In this document: one piece after another, positions 1-8,102 of the stretch | Layout: every line of letters starts with the position of its first letter | Numbering within the stretch: the first letter of the stretch is position 1 | NCBI GenBank assembly: GCA_051748565.1 | Contig: JBNJHN010000007.1 | Span: 1 to 56,472 of the forward strand | Direction: 5' to 3' | Source: SKPH01 sp051748565 | GTDB lineage: Bacteria; Bacillota; Dethiobacteria; DTU022 | DNA length: 56,472 nt | The notes under the pieces: generated by a model | What the model was told of the DNA's origin: nothing | What the model saw: only the letters and a program-made list of their open reading frames with translations | Databases searched by the model: none | Made by a program: the position numbers and the translations under genes

Positions 1-162
1 GAGGAAGGATAAAGTGAAATAACTGGAAATTATTATGCGAAAAAGGCTGATTGCAAGGATTGCGCTTGCTTAAAAGAATTTCATGCGTCAGCTCTGTTAT
101 TTGGCAGTTTATCTTTACTTATTTCCAAAAACCCCTTATAATAATTGAACAGAAAAAAATAC

Positions 163-237
163 GGGCGAATAGCTCAGCGGGAGAGCACCTGCCTTACAAG
201 CAGGGGGTCGCAGGTTCAAAACCTGCTTCGCCCACCA
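163..237 (+). tRNA. tRNA-Val (anticodon TAC)
   Basis: A full cloverleaf can be drawn. The 7-bp acceptor stem is GGGCGAA (163-169) with TTCGCCC (227-233). The anticodon stem is CCTGC/GCAGG around a 7-nt loop with anticodon TAC at 195-197, and a GGTTCAAAACC T-arm follows. The 3' CCA is encoded (235-237). TAC reads GTA/GTG valine codons. It stands alone, with no neighbouring tRNA gene in the window. Confidence 0.95.
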
Positions 238-240
238 GCA

Positions 241-288
241 TTTTTAAGGGCTTATCGGGTGTAATACTATACCCTTAAAGCCTTTTTT
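241..288 (+). terminator. Possible rho-independent terminator after tRNA-Val
   Basis: TTTAAGGG (243-250) pairs with CCCTTAAA (272-279) and is followed within a few bases by a run of six T. The intervening loop is long (about 21 nt), so the structure is weaker than a classic terminator, but its position just after the tRNA fits. Confidence 0.55.
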
Positions 289-351
289 GTACGCTGCTAT
301 CAGTGTACGCTTCTATAATCTTAAAAATGGGTGAATATAACCGCAATTATT

Positions 352-720
352 TCAATCATCCAGGAACCTGCCATTTTCCCAGGTTCCTTCGGTGATTGTA
401 TCGTCCGGATAAATCATTGTGCCCAGCCCGTGCCGGTATCCTTTTTCCCACGAACATTGATAAGATTTGCCATCCGGCCAAATAAAAATACACTGCCCAT
501 CGAACTGGCCCTCGAACCAGGACCGATCATAGCGGCCACCTTCCGGACTTTCTCAGCTACCTTCTCCATGGGGCAACCCACTTTTCAATTGGCCGGTATA
601 ATAGCCAACTATTCAATCGGGTAATCCGAAAATGATGTTTTCATTGGTTTCAGAATCATATTGTCCACAGCCTGCCGGCATGATTAGTCCAATGGCTATA
701 ATTCCTGCTATAATTACCAT
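352..720 (-). pseudogene. Decayed MORN-repeat lipoprotein with two in-frame UGA codons
   Basis: Read on the minus strand from ATG at 720-718, the frame gives a hydrophobic leader ending in a PAGC lipobox-like motif, then MORN-type repeats (motifs GYYTGQLKSGLPHGEGS, FIWPDGKSY, YRHGLGTMIYPDD, EGTWENGRF), and stops at 352-354. The frame is kept over all 123 codons, but codon 36 (615-613) and codon 56 (555-553) are TGA. At codon 56 the neighbouring MORN pattern expects an aromatic residue, and TGG to TGA is one change. The simplest reading is a recently inactivated gene. UGA is a Sec codon in this organism, but nothing here argues for Sec insertion. The gene is related in repeat type to the intact MORN protein at 20486-22009. 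Confidence 0.7.
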
Positions 721-931
721 GCTTTTAATAATAATATCACCTGTAATGGGAATAATTATTTATAAGCATAAATATTTTTTCCTTCTCATACCAACACTAT
801 AGTAATTATTGGGTGAAAATGTAAGTATGAGCAGTATTATGATTTTATCAAGGTGTGAACTAAAGCCATGCCGCAATTGTCTCAATATAAATGGGCAAAA
901 AAGGCCCTCAGATTGAAGGAGGTTTATAAGC

Positions 932-1357
932 ATGCCAGGGAAAGTCTTGTTTGTTTCTATATTGGTCGGGATGCTGTTTTTTATTACAGCATGTGGTGAC
1001 CCGGTAGAACCATATGAGCCGATGAAGCCGGATGAAACGGCATTACCCGCTGTAGTCGAAGCCTGGGTTGAAGACTCGAGAAGTAAGTTTATGGCACAAA
1101 CCCTTGAGCATGAAGGGCTCTTGTATCTTCTGGTAACATACGGTGAAAAACCGACTGGTGGATATACAGTTGAAATAACTGATATCATAGAGCAAGAGGG
1201 TAAGATTGTTGTCACAGCGCACTTTACCGAGCCTGGAGAAGATGAAATGGTCACTCAGGCTCTTACCTACCCATATGACCTGGCCGTAATCGATGACCCG
1301 GGCCTGCCGGTTGAATTCAAAGCAACCGGTGCGGAAACCGAAATACCTACAGGGTAA
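932..1357 (+). CDS. Lipoprotein with PrcB C-terminal-like domain
   Basis: A 141-residue exported lipoprotein. The N-terminus has a hydrophobic signal and the lipobox FITAC, so Cys would be lipidated and the protein anchored to the outer face of the membrane. The part from about residue 65 (YGEKPTGGYTVEI, then a VTAHFTEPGEDE stretch and a conserved LTYPYDLAVI block) matches the PrcB_C family pattern, first described in a treponemal protease complex subunit; in other bacteria the role is unknown. Start at ATG 932 is supported by GAAGGAGG eight or so bases upstream. Single-gene unit followed by a strong terminator. Confidence 0.75.
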   Translation: MPGKVLFVSILVGMLFFITACGDPVEPYEPMKPDETALPAVVEAWVEDSRSKFMAQTLEHEGLLYLLVTYGEKPTGGYTVEITDIIEQEGKIVVTAHFTEPGEDEMVTQALTYPYDLAVIDDPGLPVEFKATGAETEIPTG

Positions 1358-1372
1358 TCGATACTGAATTTT

Positions 1373-1417
1373 GCCTGCACTGGGATTTATCATCTATCCG
1401 GTGCAGGCTTGTTTTTT
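1373..1417 (+). terminator. Rho-independent terminator
   Basis: A perfect 8-bp stem GCCTGCAC (1373-1380) / GTGCAGGC (1401-1408) is followed by TTGTTTTTT. It ends the PrcB-type lipoprotein gene. Confidence 0.85.
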
Positions 1418-1558
1418 CAGGCTTGTTCAGTACCGGAAAAAAATCCGGGTCGCTCAAAAATGTCAATTTAGAAGCTGGAAATATTTATAAAAAAGGATAA
1501 AGCAAGCATAGATTGAATTATTACCTGTATATATTAACAGTTTTGGGAGGCGGTTCTT

Positions 1559-1747
1559 ATGCCAACGATTTTCTTTTATGGCCCTGTTCTGGAAAAATCG
1601 AAGAAAAAAGATCTGATTCGAGATTTTACAGAGGCGGCCAGTAAGGCAACCGGCATAGAGAAGTCTGCTTTCGTAGTTTACCTGCGCCAATCTTCTCCGG
1701 AGGAAGTAGGAGTGGGCGGGGAACTCTTATCTGACAGAGACAGCTAG
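1559..1747 (+). CDS. 4-oxalocrotonate tautomerase family protein
   Basis: A 62-residue protein with the hallmark Pro directly after the initiator Met (MPTIFFYGPV), the catalytic base of this family once Met is removed. Length and the beta-alpha-beta pattern (KKDLIRDFTEAASKATGI then SAFVVYLRQ) fit the small tautomerases, which act as oligomers. The substrate cannot be told from sequence. The start has a GGGAGGCGG ribosome site. It lies 19 bp before mnmA and is probably cotranscribed, though no functional link is known. Confidence 0.8.
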   Translation: MPTIFFYGPVLEKSKKKDLIRDFTEAASKATGIEKSAFVVYLRQSSPEEVGVGGELLSDRDS

Positions 1748-1765
1748 TAGAAGGTGAAGCACTAA

Positions 1766-2908
1766 ATGCAGTCCTCGGATTTTGCCCCTTCTAAGATGAA
1801 TAAAGTAATGGTGGCTATGAGCGGCGGCGTTGACAGTTCCGTAGCGGCACTGCTTTTAAAAGAAGCCGGTTATCAAGTGATCGGTGTTACTCTGCGCCTG
1901 TGGGTTGATCCGAAGGCTGAGGAAAATGCAGGTAAAGAAGCCAGGGGCTGCTGTTCTCTTGATGCTGTTACAGATGCGCGTACTGTAGCTGCTATGCTTG
2001 ACATACCACACTATGTTTTCGATATGAAAGAAGAGTTTTACAGGAACATCGTCTGTAATTTCACCTCGGAATACCTGCACGGAAGAACACCCAATCCCTG
2101 CATTGAGTGCAACCGCACTATAAAATTTAATATATTGGTGCAAAAAGCGCACGGCCTGGGTATCGATCTTCTTGCTACCGGGCACTATGTGCGTACTATT
2201 TATGACGTTGACAGTGGCAGGTTCAAACTTCTCAGGGGAAAGGACAGGAACAAAGATCAGAGTTACATGCTTTACATCCTGGGGCAGCAGGAGCTGGCTT
2301 CGACAATATTTCCCCTCGGTAACAAGACGAAAAAAGAGGTCCGGGAGCTTGCATTGAAAAACAAGCTGAAAGTTGCCGCTAAGGATGAGAGTCAGGAAAT
2401 CTGTTTTATACCTGACAATGATTACCGTTCCTTTATGGAACGAACCTGTCCGCAAGCAAACCGGCCGGGTGATATAGTCTCGACAGCCGGTAAAAAGCTG
2501 GGGCGTCACCAGGGTGTTGTTTTTTACACAATAGGACAGCGAAAAGGTCTGGGGCTTACCTCAGCCGCACCTCTCTATGTTGTGTACATCGATGCACTTA
2601 ACAACAGGGTTGTGGTGGGCGAAGAAAACGAAACATACAGCACTGAGCTTGTTACAGAAAAACCAAACTATGTTTCAGGAAAGCCCCCGGAAGAGCCGCT
2701 CCAGATTGAAGTGAAAATCCGCTACCGTTCACCTGCAGTTCCTGCTGTTTTGCATCCTCCAAGTGGGGACAGGGCCCGGGTCGTTTTTCTTGAAAAGCAA
2801 AAAGCGATTACCCCCGGGCAATCAGCTGTATTTTATTGTGGTGAAGAGGTTATAGGCGGTGGGATAATTGTATCATCACCGGCACAGCACCCATTTGGAG
2901 ATAACTAA
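1766..2908 (+). CDS. mnmA: tRNA-specific 2-thiouridylase MnmA
   Basis: MnmA thiolates U34 of tRNA Lys, Glu and Gln using a persulfide and ATP. The 380-residue product has the PP-loop SGGVDSS near the N-terminus, the catalytic Cys motif NPCIECN, the TGHYVR motif, the second catalytic Cys in ICFIPDNDY, and the GQRKGLG segment followed by a C-terminal beta barrel. All family landmarks are present and length is normal. ATG 1766 has AAGGTGA 8 bp upstream; a second Met at 1796 lies just before the conserved core and is an alternative start. It acts in the cytoplasm. Confidence 0.95.
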   Translation: MQSSDFAPSKMNKVMVAMSGGVDSSVAALLLKEAGYQVIGVTLRLWVDPKAEENAGKEARGCCSLDAVTDARTVAAMLDIPHYVFDMKEEFYRNIVCNFTSEYLHGRTPNPCIECNRTIKFNILVQKAHGLGIDLLATGHYVRTIYDVDSGRFKLLRGKDRNKDQSYMLYILGQQELASTIFPLGNKTKKEVRELALKNKLKVAAKDESQEICFIPDNDYRSFMERTCPQANRPGDIVSTAGKKLGRHQGVVFYTIGQRKGLGLTSAAPLYVVYIDALNNRVVVGEENETYSTELVTEKPNYVSGKPPEEPLQIEVKIRYRSPAVPAVLHPPSGDRARVVFLEKQKAITPGQSAVFYCGEEVIGGGIIVSSPAQHPFGDN

Positions 2909-2996
2909 TAAAGTTTGAGTTTTAATTTCCATCTATTTTCCGGATAGTTGTTAATATATTAATAATGAAATTTTTTGCCTGTAAGGAGTTGCTGCC

Positions 2997-3785
2997 GTGT
3001 ACGATGTAAAAATTATTCAGCTGGCCGTAAATGATCATGAAAACCGGTCCGGACGGTTTGATCGGGTTGAAGAATATCTGAGGCAAATTGAGGCCGGAGG
3101 CAGCCGGCCGGTATTAATAATGCTTCCGGAGATTTGGGGCACAGGATTTTTTAATTTTGATTGTTACAAAGCTGAAAGCGAAATGCTGCAGGGTGAAACA
3201 TTCTCACGCCTGGCGCCCTGGGCGGAAAAAATAGGGTGTTACCTGTTGGCAGGCAGTATTGTTGAACGTGAAGGCAGTAACTATTATAATACCACTCTTC
3301 TAATTGGCCCTAACGGAGCTTTGTCCGGAAGCTACAGAAAGATACACCTGTTTGGCTATCAGTCTGAAGAAAATAAGATACTTACTGCCGGAAGCGAACT
3401 TTATATCCTAAAAACGAAATACGGCACCTGGGGTTTCAGCACATGTTATGACCTGCGTTTTCCCGAGCTTTATCGCAGGATGGTTGACAGCGCTGTAGAT
3501 ACGATCTTTGTCGTAGCTGCCTGGCCAAAGGCACGTCTTGAACACTGGGAACTTTTTAACAGGGTCAGGGCCCTGGAGAACTTGTGTTACCTCGTATCCT
3601 GCAACTGCGCAGGAGAGTTAAAAGGACACTCTTTGGCAGGTAACAGTATGGTTATTGACCCCTGGGGAGAAATCGTAACCCGCGCCGGTGAAAGAGAAGA
3701 ATTGCTTACTGCAGCGCTTGATCAGGAAAGGGCGCTCGCTGTCAGGGCAGAATTCCCCGCCCTTCAGGATAGACGGATAAGATAG
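2997..3785 (+). CDS. Carbon-nitrogen hydrolase (nitrilase / omega-amidase family)
   Basis: A 262-residue nitrilase-superfamily enzyme with the complete catalytic triad: Glu45 in MLPEIWGTG, Lys115 in YRKIHLFG and Cys150 in FSTCYDLRFPELYR. The last motif and overall size resemble omega-amidases (YafV/Nit2 type), which hydrolyse 2-oxoglutaramate or 2-oxosuccinamate, so an amide repair or salvage role is likely but not provable from sequence. GTG start at 2997 follows AAGGAG at good spacing. Cytoplasmic; transcribed in the same direction as mnmA, with a gap of about 90 bp. Confidence 0.85.
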   Translation: MYDVKIIQLAVNDHENRSGRFDRVEEYLRQIEAGGSRPVLIMLPEIWGTGFFNFDCYKAESEMLQGETFSRLAPWAEKIGCYLLAGSIVEREGSNYYNTTLLIGPNGALSGSYRKIHLFGYQSEENKILTAGSELYILKTKYGTWGFSTCYDLRFPELYRRMVDSAVDTIFVVAAWPKARLEHWELFNRVRALENLCYLVSCNCAGELKGHSLAGNSMVIDPWGEIVTRAGEREELLTAALDQERALAVRAEFPALQDRRIR

Positions 3786-4041
3786 AGATTAATCCATGTT
3801 AAAAAATAATTTTCAATTAATAAAATCAAACCTTTTCTCAATTGTTGAATCAATCAGGCTGATTAAGCAAAAGATGAATTGCCGGATTCGATTCGCACTT
3901 CCTGCCAACCCGGAGCAGTCAGGATAAGACCTGAATGAATCTGTTGGGAAAATACTGATCAGAAGAGTCACCTTTCAGTCGGTAATTTAGACTATAATTA
4001 TTAATAAGTGCATGTTTTTAGAGAGAGGAGGATTAATATCG

Positions 4042-5529
4042 ATGAGTCCAATTTATTTTCCGAGGATTTCAGCAGAAGAAGCTGCTTCAATGATCAAACA
4101 CGGTCAAACAGTTGCTTTCAGTGGCTTTACACCGGCAGGTTCGGCAAAGGCCGTACCCCGGGCTCTTGCCCGCCAGGCGAAAGATATTCACTCCAGGGGT
4201 GAACCTTTTAAGTTAAATGTCCTGACAGGCGCTTCTACAGGCCAGCTTGATGATCTGCTGGCTGAAGCAGAGGCTGTTGCCTGGCGCGCACCATATCAGT
4301 CATCAAAACCTATGCGTCGCCAGATTAACGATCAACAGATTGAATTTACAGATATGCATCTTTCCCATCTCCCCCAGGCTGTGCTTTTTGGTTTTTTAGG
4401 CAATGTTGACTGGGCGGTTATAGAAGCATCCGAAATAACTTCAGACGGCCGGATCTATCTCTCAACATCGGTCGGCGCTTCACCGACTTTCCTGAACACG
4501 GCTGAAAACGTGATCATTGAATTAAACCGTTATCACTCTGTGCGGCTAAGTGAAATGACAGATGTTTCAATGCAGCCCCCGCCGCCACATCGCAGCCCGA
4601 TTCCAATTTATCACCCCCTGAGCAAGATCGGCCTTCCCTATGCATCGGTAGATCCGAAGAAAATTGTAGCTGTAATTGATAACAATGAACCGGACGGCAT
4701 TGCCCCAATGGAAGCGCCTGATGAGATCAGCAGAAAAATTGCCCACCAGGTGGTCGATTTCCTGCTGGATGAGAGGCGGGCGGGACGAATACCTTCCGAA
4801 TTTTTACCTCTTCAGGCCGGTGTAGGAAATATTGCCAACGCGGTGATGGCATTTCTTGGTGATGATCCTGATGTCCCTGATTTTACCATGTATACGGAGG
4901 TCTTCCAGGATTCCCTGATAGAACTGATGGAAAAAGGGCACCTGCTAGGTGCTTCTACCTGCAGTCTGACGGTTTCAGAGGAAAATCTGCAGCGGATCTA
5001 TAACAATATGGATTTTTTCACACAACGGATTGTCATGCGTCCACAGGAGCTGTCAAATAATCCGGGTGTGATCCGCCGTCTCGGGGTCATTGCCCTTAAC
5101 ACAGCTCTGGAATTTGATTTAAACGGCCATGCCAATTCCACTCATGTTTGTGGGACAGACCTGGTTAACGGGATCGGGGGCAGTGGTGATTTTACACGTA
5201 ATGCATACCTTTCCATATTCATGTCTCCATCGGTTGTAAAAGACGGCCGTATTTCCACGGTTGTCCCCATGGTTACTCACCCTGATCATAACGAACACTC
5301 TGTGCAGGTATTGGTTACGGAGCAGGGCCTTGCTGACCTGCGCGGACTTGGCCCCAGGGAGAAAACACGGACCATAATTGATAAATGTGCCCATCCTGAC
5401 TATCGTGATTATCTGCATCGCTACATATCAGAATCACCTTCAGGTCATATCAGTCAGAATTTAAAAAAATGTTATGATTTACACATCAACCTGCTGGAAA
5501 AGGGGACAATGAAAATATGGGAATCATAG
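4042..5529 (+). CDS. Acetyl-CoA hydrolase/transferase family CoA-transferase
   Basis: About 495 residues of the family that includes succinyl-CoA:acetate and propionyl-CoA:succinate CoA-transferases. Visible landmarks are the N-terminal VAFSGFTPAGSAKAVPRAL nucleotide-binding region, the TEVFQDS motif carrying the likely catalytic Glu that forms the glutamyl-CoA intermediate, and GIGGSGDFTRNA near the C-terminus. ATG 4042 is chosen because GAGAGGAGG lies about 10 bp upstream; a longer frame opens at 4012 but has no such site. It is followed 16 bp later by the ThDP enzyme, suggesting one operon and a shared acyl-CoA/2-oxo acid pathway (inference). Exact acid pair unknown. Confidence 0.85.
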   Translation: MSPIYFPRISAEEAASMIKHGQTVAFSGFTPAGSAKAVPRALARQAKDIHSRGEPFKLNVLTGASTGQLDDLLAEAEAVAWRAPYQSSKPMRRQINDQQIEFTDMHLSHLPQAVLFGFLGNVDWAVIEASEITSDGRIYLSTSVGASPTFLNTAENVIIELNRYHSVRLSEMTDVSMQPPPPHRSPIPIYHPLSKIGLPYASVDPKKIVAVIDNNEPDGIAPMEAPDEISRKIAHQVVDFLLDERRAGRIPSEFLPLQAGVGNIANAVMAFLGDDPDVPDFTMYTEVFQDSLIELMEKGHLLGASTCSLTVSEENLQRIYNNMDFFTQRIVMRPQELSNNPGVIRRLGVIALNTALEFDLNGHANSTHVCGTDLVNGIGGSGDFTRNAYLSIFMSPSVVKDGRISTVVPMVTHPDHNEHSVQVLVTEQGLADLRGLGPREKTRTIIDKCAHPDYRDYLHRYISESPSGHISQNLKKCYDLHINLLEKGTMKIWES

Positions 5530-5545
5530 CGAGAGGAGCATTAAA

Positions 5546-7204
5546 ATGACTCAGCATTTGCATGGTGGAAATTTAGTGACAAAAATGCTTAAAAGAGAAG
5601 GCGTGCAGGTTATATTTTCTCTCAGCGGGGGCCATATCAACCCCGTCTATGACGGTTGTCTTACTGAAGGAATCCGGATCATAGATACGCGGCATGAACA
5701 GGCGGCAGTGCATATGGCCGAGGGATGGGCCCGTTTTACCGGGTTGCCCGGTGTGGCGGTGGTAACAGCCGGGCCCGGGGTGGTCAATGCTCTGCCCGGC
5801 ATAGCGGTTGCTTCGCAGAGTGCGGTTCCTCTCGTTGTAATTGCCGGCCGCAGTTCACTGGCGATGCGTGACCTTGGTTCAATGCAGGATATCGATCAGC
5901 TTGAACTGGTCCGCCCGCTGGTCAAGTGGGCCCGTTCAGTTTATCAGGTCGAACGTCTGCCTGAATATGTGGCCACTGCTTTCCGCCAGGCTAAAACAGG
6001 CCGGCCGGGGCCGGTATTTTTAGAAGTGCCGATCGATATTATTAAACAGGAAGTTGATCAGGGCACTAAGGTGCGCTATCCAAAGCTTTACTGCCCACAA
6101 ACTCGGATCCATGCCTGCGAGAACGAGATAAATGAGGCGGCAAAACTTCTCAGCAAGGCGGAGCGGCCGGTAATCCTGGCCGGTAGTGGTGTCTGGTGGT
6201 CAGGCGCTTCTGCCGAACTGGTCGCTTTTGCTGAAGAAACAAATATCCCTGTTTATACCAGGACTATGGCCAGGGGGGCAATTCCCGAAGATCACCGCCT
6301 GGCCGGCGGTTTTTATCCCCTGGGGTTAATGCAGGCCGACGTTGTCCTGATCCTGGGCACGCGTTTTGACTGGACCCTGGGTTATGGCCGCCCGCCACTT
6401 TTTACGCCTGGCCTGAAAACGATCCAGGTCGATATTTATCCTGAAGACATCGGCAAGAACCGACCTGTGGATATCGCCCTGCCCGGTGATATCAAGGCTG
6501 TTCTGGGACAGCTCACAGCAGCCCTCAAAGGTGCCAGGATGAACGCCGATTCTCAGTGGCCGGAAACTGTTCAGGTTTTAAAAAATGCGGCGAGGGAGTC
6601 GGTATGCCAGGAGGCAGCATCTGATACCGAGCCGCTGCACCCGGCGCGGTTATGCGCAGAAGTGCAGCAGTTTTTACCCCGTGATACTTCGATTGTGGTC
6701 GACGGGGGTGATATTGCCGGTTTTACGGTCCTGTCGATGCAAACCTACGGCCCCGGCTCGATGCAGTGGGTCGGCGCTTTCGGTCATTTGGGTGTTGGTC
6801 TGCCCTTTGCCATTGCCGGTAAGCTTGCCAGGCCCAATCAGCCCGTTGTGCTGATCACCGGTGACGGTTCTTTAGGTTTGAGCGCTATGGAATTTGATAC
6901 CGCTGTGCGCCATAATATTCCCCTGATCTGTATTGTTTCAAATGACAGTGGTTGGGGGCAAATACGCCGTGTCCAGAGACAGACTTATGGGCGTGAGCGG
7001 GTTATCGGCTCTGAACTCGGTTTGACCCGTTACGATAAAATTGTTGAAGCCCTGGGCGGTTTTGGCGCTTACGTTGAAAAAGCAGCCGATATCAAATCAA
7101 CGCTGGGGTTGGCTATTGACAGCGGTAAACCTGCCTGCATAAATGTGCGTACTAATCCGGAAGCATCTTTCGGCGGCATGGATCTACCCTGGCCGATTCA
7201 TTGA
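5546..7204 (+). CDS. Thiamine diphosphate-dependent enzyme (acetolactate synthase-like)
   Basis: A 552-residue three-domain ThDP enzyme. The catalytic Glu51 that activates the cofactor is in TRHEQAAVHMAEGWAR. The C-terminal ThDP/Mg motif starts at ITGDGSLGLSAMEF and ends in the NDS region. The family covers acetolactate synthases, benzoylformate decarboxylase-type enzymes, oxalyl-CoA decarboxylase and 2-hydroxyacyl-CoA lyases. No regulatory subunit (IlvN) lies nearby, and the neighbours are a CoA-transferase and an SDR, so a catabolic lyase or decarboxylase is at least as likely as branched-chain amino acid synthesis (inference). RBS GAGAGGAG precedes ATG 5546. Confidence 0.8.
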   Translation: MTQHLHGGNLVTKMLKREGVQVIFSLSGGHINPVYDGCLTEGIRIIDTRHEQAAVHMAEGWARFTGLPGVAVVTAGPGVVNALPGIAVASQSAVPLVVIAGRSSLAMRDLGSMQDIDQLELVRPLVKWARSVYQVERLPEYVATAFRQAKTGRPGPVFLEVPIDIIKQEVDQGTKVRYPKLYCPQTRIHACENEINEAAKLLSKAERPVILAGSGVWWSGASAELVAFAEETNIPVYTRTMARGAIPEDHRLAGGFYPLGLMQADVVLILGTRFDWTLGYGRPPLFTPGLKTIQVDIYPEDIGKNRPVDIALPGDIKAVLGQLTAALKGARMNADSQWPETVQVLKNAARESVCQEAASDTEPLHPARLCAEVQQFLPRDTSIVVDGGDIAGFTVLSMQTYGPGSMQWVGAFGHLGVGLPFAIAGKLARPNQPVVLITGDGSLGLSAMEFDTAVRHNIPLICIVSNDSGWGQIRRVQRQTYGRERVIGSELGLTRYDKIVEALGGFGAYVEKAADIKSTLGLAIDSGKPACINVRTNPEASFGGMDLPWPIH

Positions 7205-7222
7205 TTATCAGGAGGAATTGAG

Positions 7223-8059
7223 ATGAATAGATTATCGGGTAAGATAGCTCTTATTACAGGCTCCGGTCGCAAGAAAGGGATTGGTTATGCCTGTGCCCTG
7301 CGGCTGGCTGAAGAAGGAGCTTCAGTGGTGGTGGCCGACCTGGACGAGACTCTTGATGAAGATATCTATAAAGAAGAGATGCATAATGAACTTAAGGCCG
7401 TAGCGGCTGACATATCAGCATTGGGGAGCCAATCTCTGGCGGTCGAGGTTGATGTTACTGACCCTGATTCTGTACAATCAATGATCGATCAGGTTAAGAC
7501 GGTTTTCGGCAGGCTCGATATTCTTGTCAATAATGCCGGTACTGCAATGGAGCCCGCTCCCCTGGTTCATACCGATCTGGATGCATGGCGCAGGACAATC
7601 GAGATTAATTTAACCGGGACCATGCTTTGTTGCCGGGCTGCCGCACCCCTGATGATGAATAATGAAGAAGGCGGCAGGATTATCAACATGTCTTCAAGGG
7701 CTGCTCAGCGCGGGGCAGTCTGGATCCATGCCTATTGCGCTTCTAAAGCTGGCATCATCGGCCTAACCCGGTCCATGGCCCTGGAGCTGGCCCCATTTAA
7801 AATATGTGTCAATGCTCTCTGCCCCGGCGACATTGATACAGAACTCAAGCGCTGGGGCTGGGAAAAAGAGGCTCTGGTAATGGGCAAAACAGTAGAAGAG
7901 ATTGCTGCAGCAGCGGCTAAGGCTACCCCACTGGGCAGGATCGGCACTCCCGCTGATGTGGCGGCTGCGGTGGCTTTTTTTGCATCTCCGGATTCTGCCT
8001 ATTTAACCGGTGAAATTCTCAATATCACGGGTGGATTCGGTATGCGCCCGGTATTTTAA
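7223..8059 (+). CDS. Short-chain dehydrogenase/reductase
   Basis: A 278-residue classical-type SDR with the Rossmann glycine motif TGSGRKKGIG, the VVVADLDE cofactor-selecting end of beta-2, NNAGTA in the core, catalytic Ser in NMSSRAAQ and the YxxxK pair in AYCASKAG. The Asp at the end of beta-2 favours NAD over NADP. C-terminal TGEILNITGGFG is typical. The gene starts 18 bp after the ThDP enzyme with AGGAGG at the start, so it probably closes a three-gene operon. Substrate unknown; reduction of a 2-hydroxy ketone made by the ThDP enzyme is one possibility. Confidence 0.88.
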   Translation: MNRLSGKIALITGSGRKKGIGYACALRLAEEGASVVVADLDETLDEDIYKEEMHNELKAVAADISALGSQSLAVEVDVTDPDSVQSMIDQVKTVFGRLDILVNNAGTAMEPAPLVHTDLDAWRRTIEINLTGTMLCCRAAAPLMMNNEEGGRIINMSSRAAQRGAVWIHAYCASKAGIIGLTRSMALELAPFKICVNALCPGDIDTELKRWGWEKEALVMGKTVEEIAAAAAKATPLGRIGTPADVAAAVAFFASPDSAYLTGEILNITGGFGMRPVF

Positions 8060-8063
8060 TCAT

Positions 8064-8090
8064 AAAGGAGGCGGCTGTACTCCTTTTTTG
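8064..8090 (+). terminator. Terminator between convergent genes
   Basis: AAAGGAG (8064-8070) pairs with CTCCTTT (8080-8086) around a 9-nt loop, with a T run at 8084-8089. It ends the CoA-transferase/ThDP/SDR unit. The convergent gltS-like gene stops only a few bases further on. Confidence 0.75.
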
Positions 8091-8102
8091 GGGACGTTGT
8101 TC

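Noticed and set aside
331..624. A 97-residue plus-strand open frame
   Set aside because: It is the antisense shadow of the decayed MORN gene on the minus strand; the minus-strand translation shows repeat motifs, the plus one shows none.
352..720. UGA decoded as Trp in this genome
   Set aside because: UGA ends the XdhC-like gene (10753-10755), and a tRNA-Sec with anticodon TCA is present, so UGA is stop/Sec.
760..1254. Long minus-strand frame opposite the PrcB-type lipoprotein gene
   Set aside because: Shadow of the plus-strand gene, which has a clear lipobox, ribosome site and terminator.
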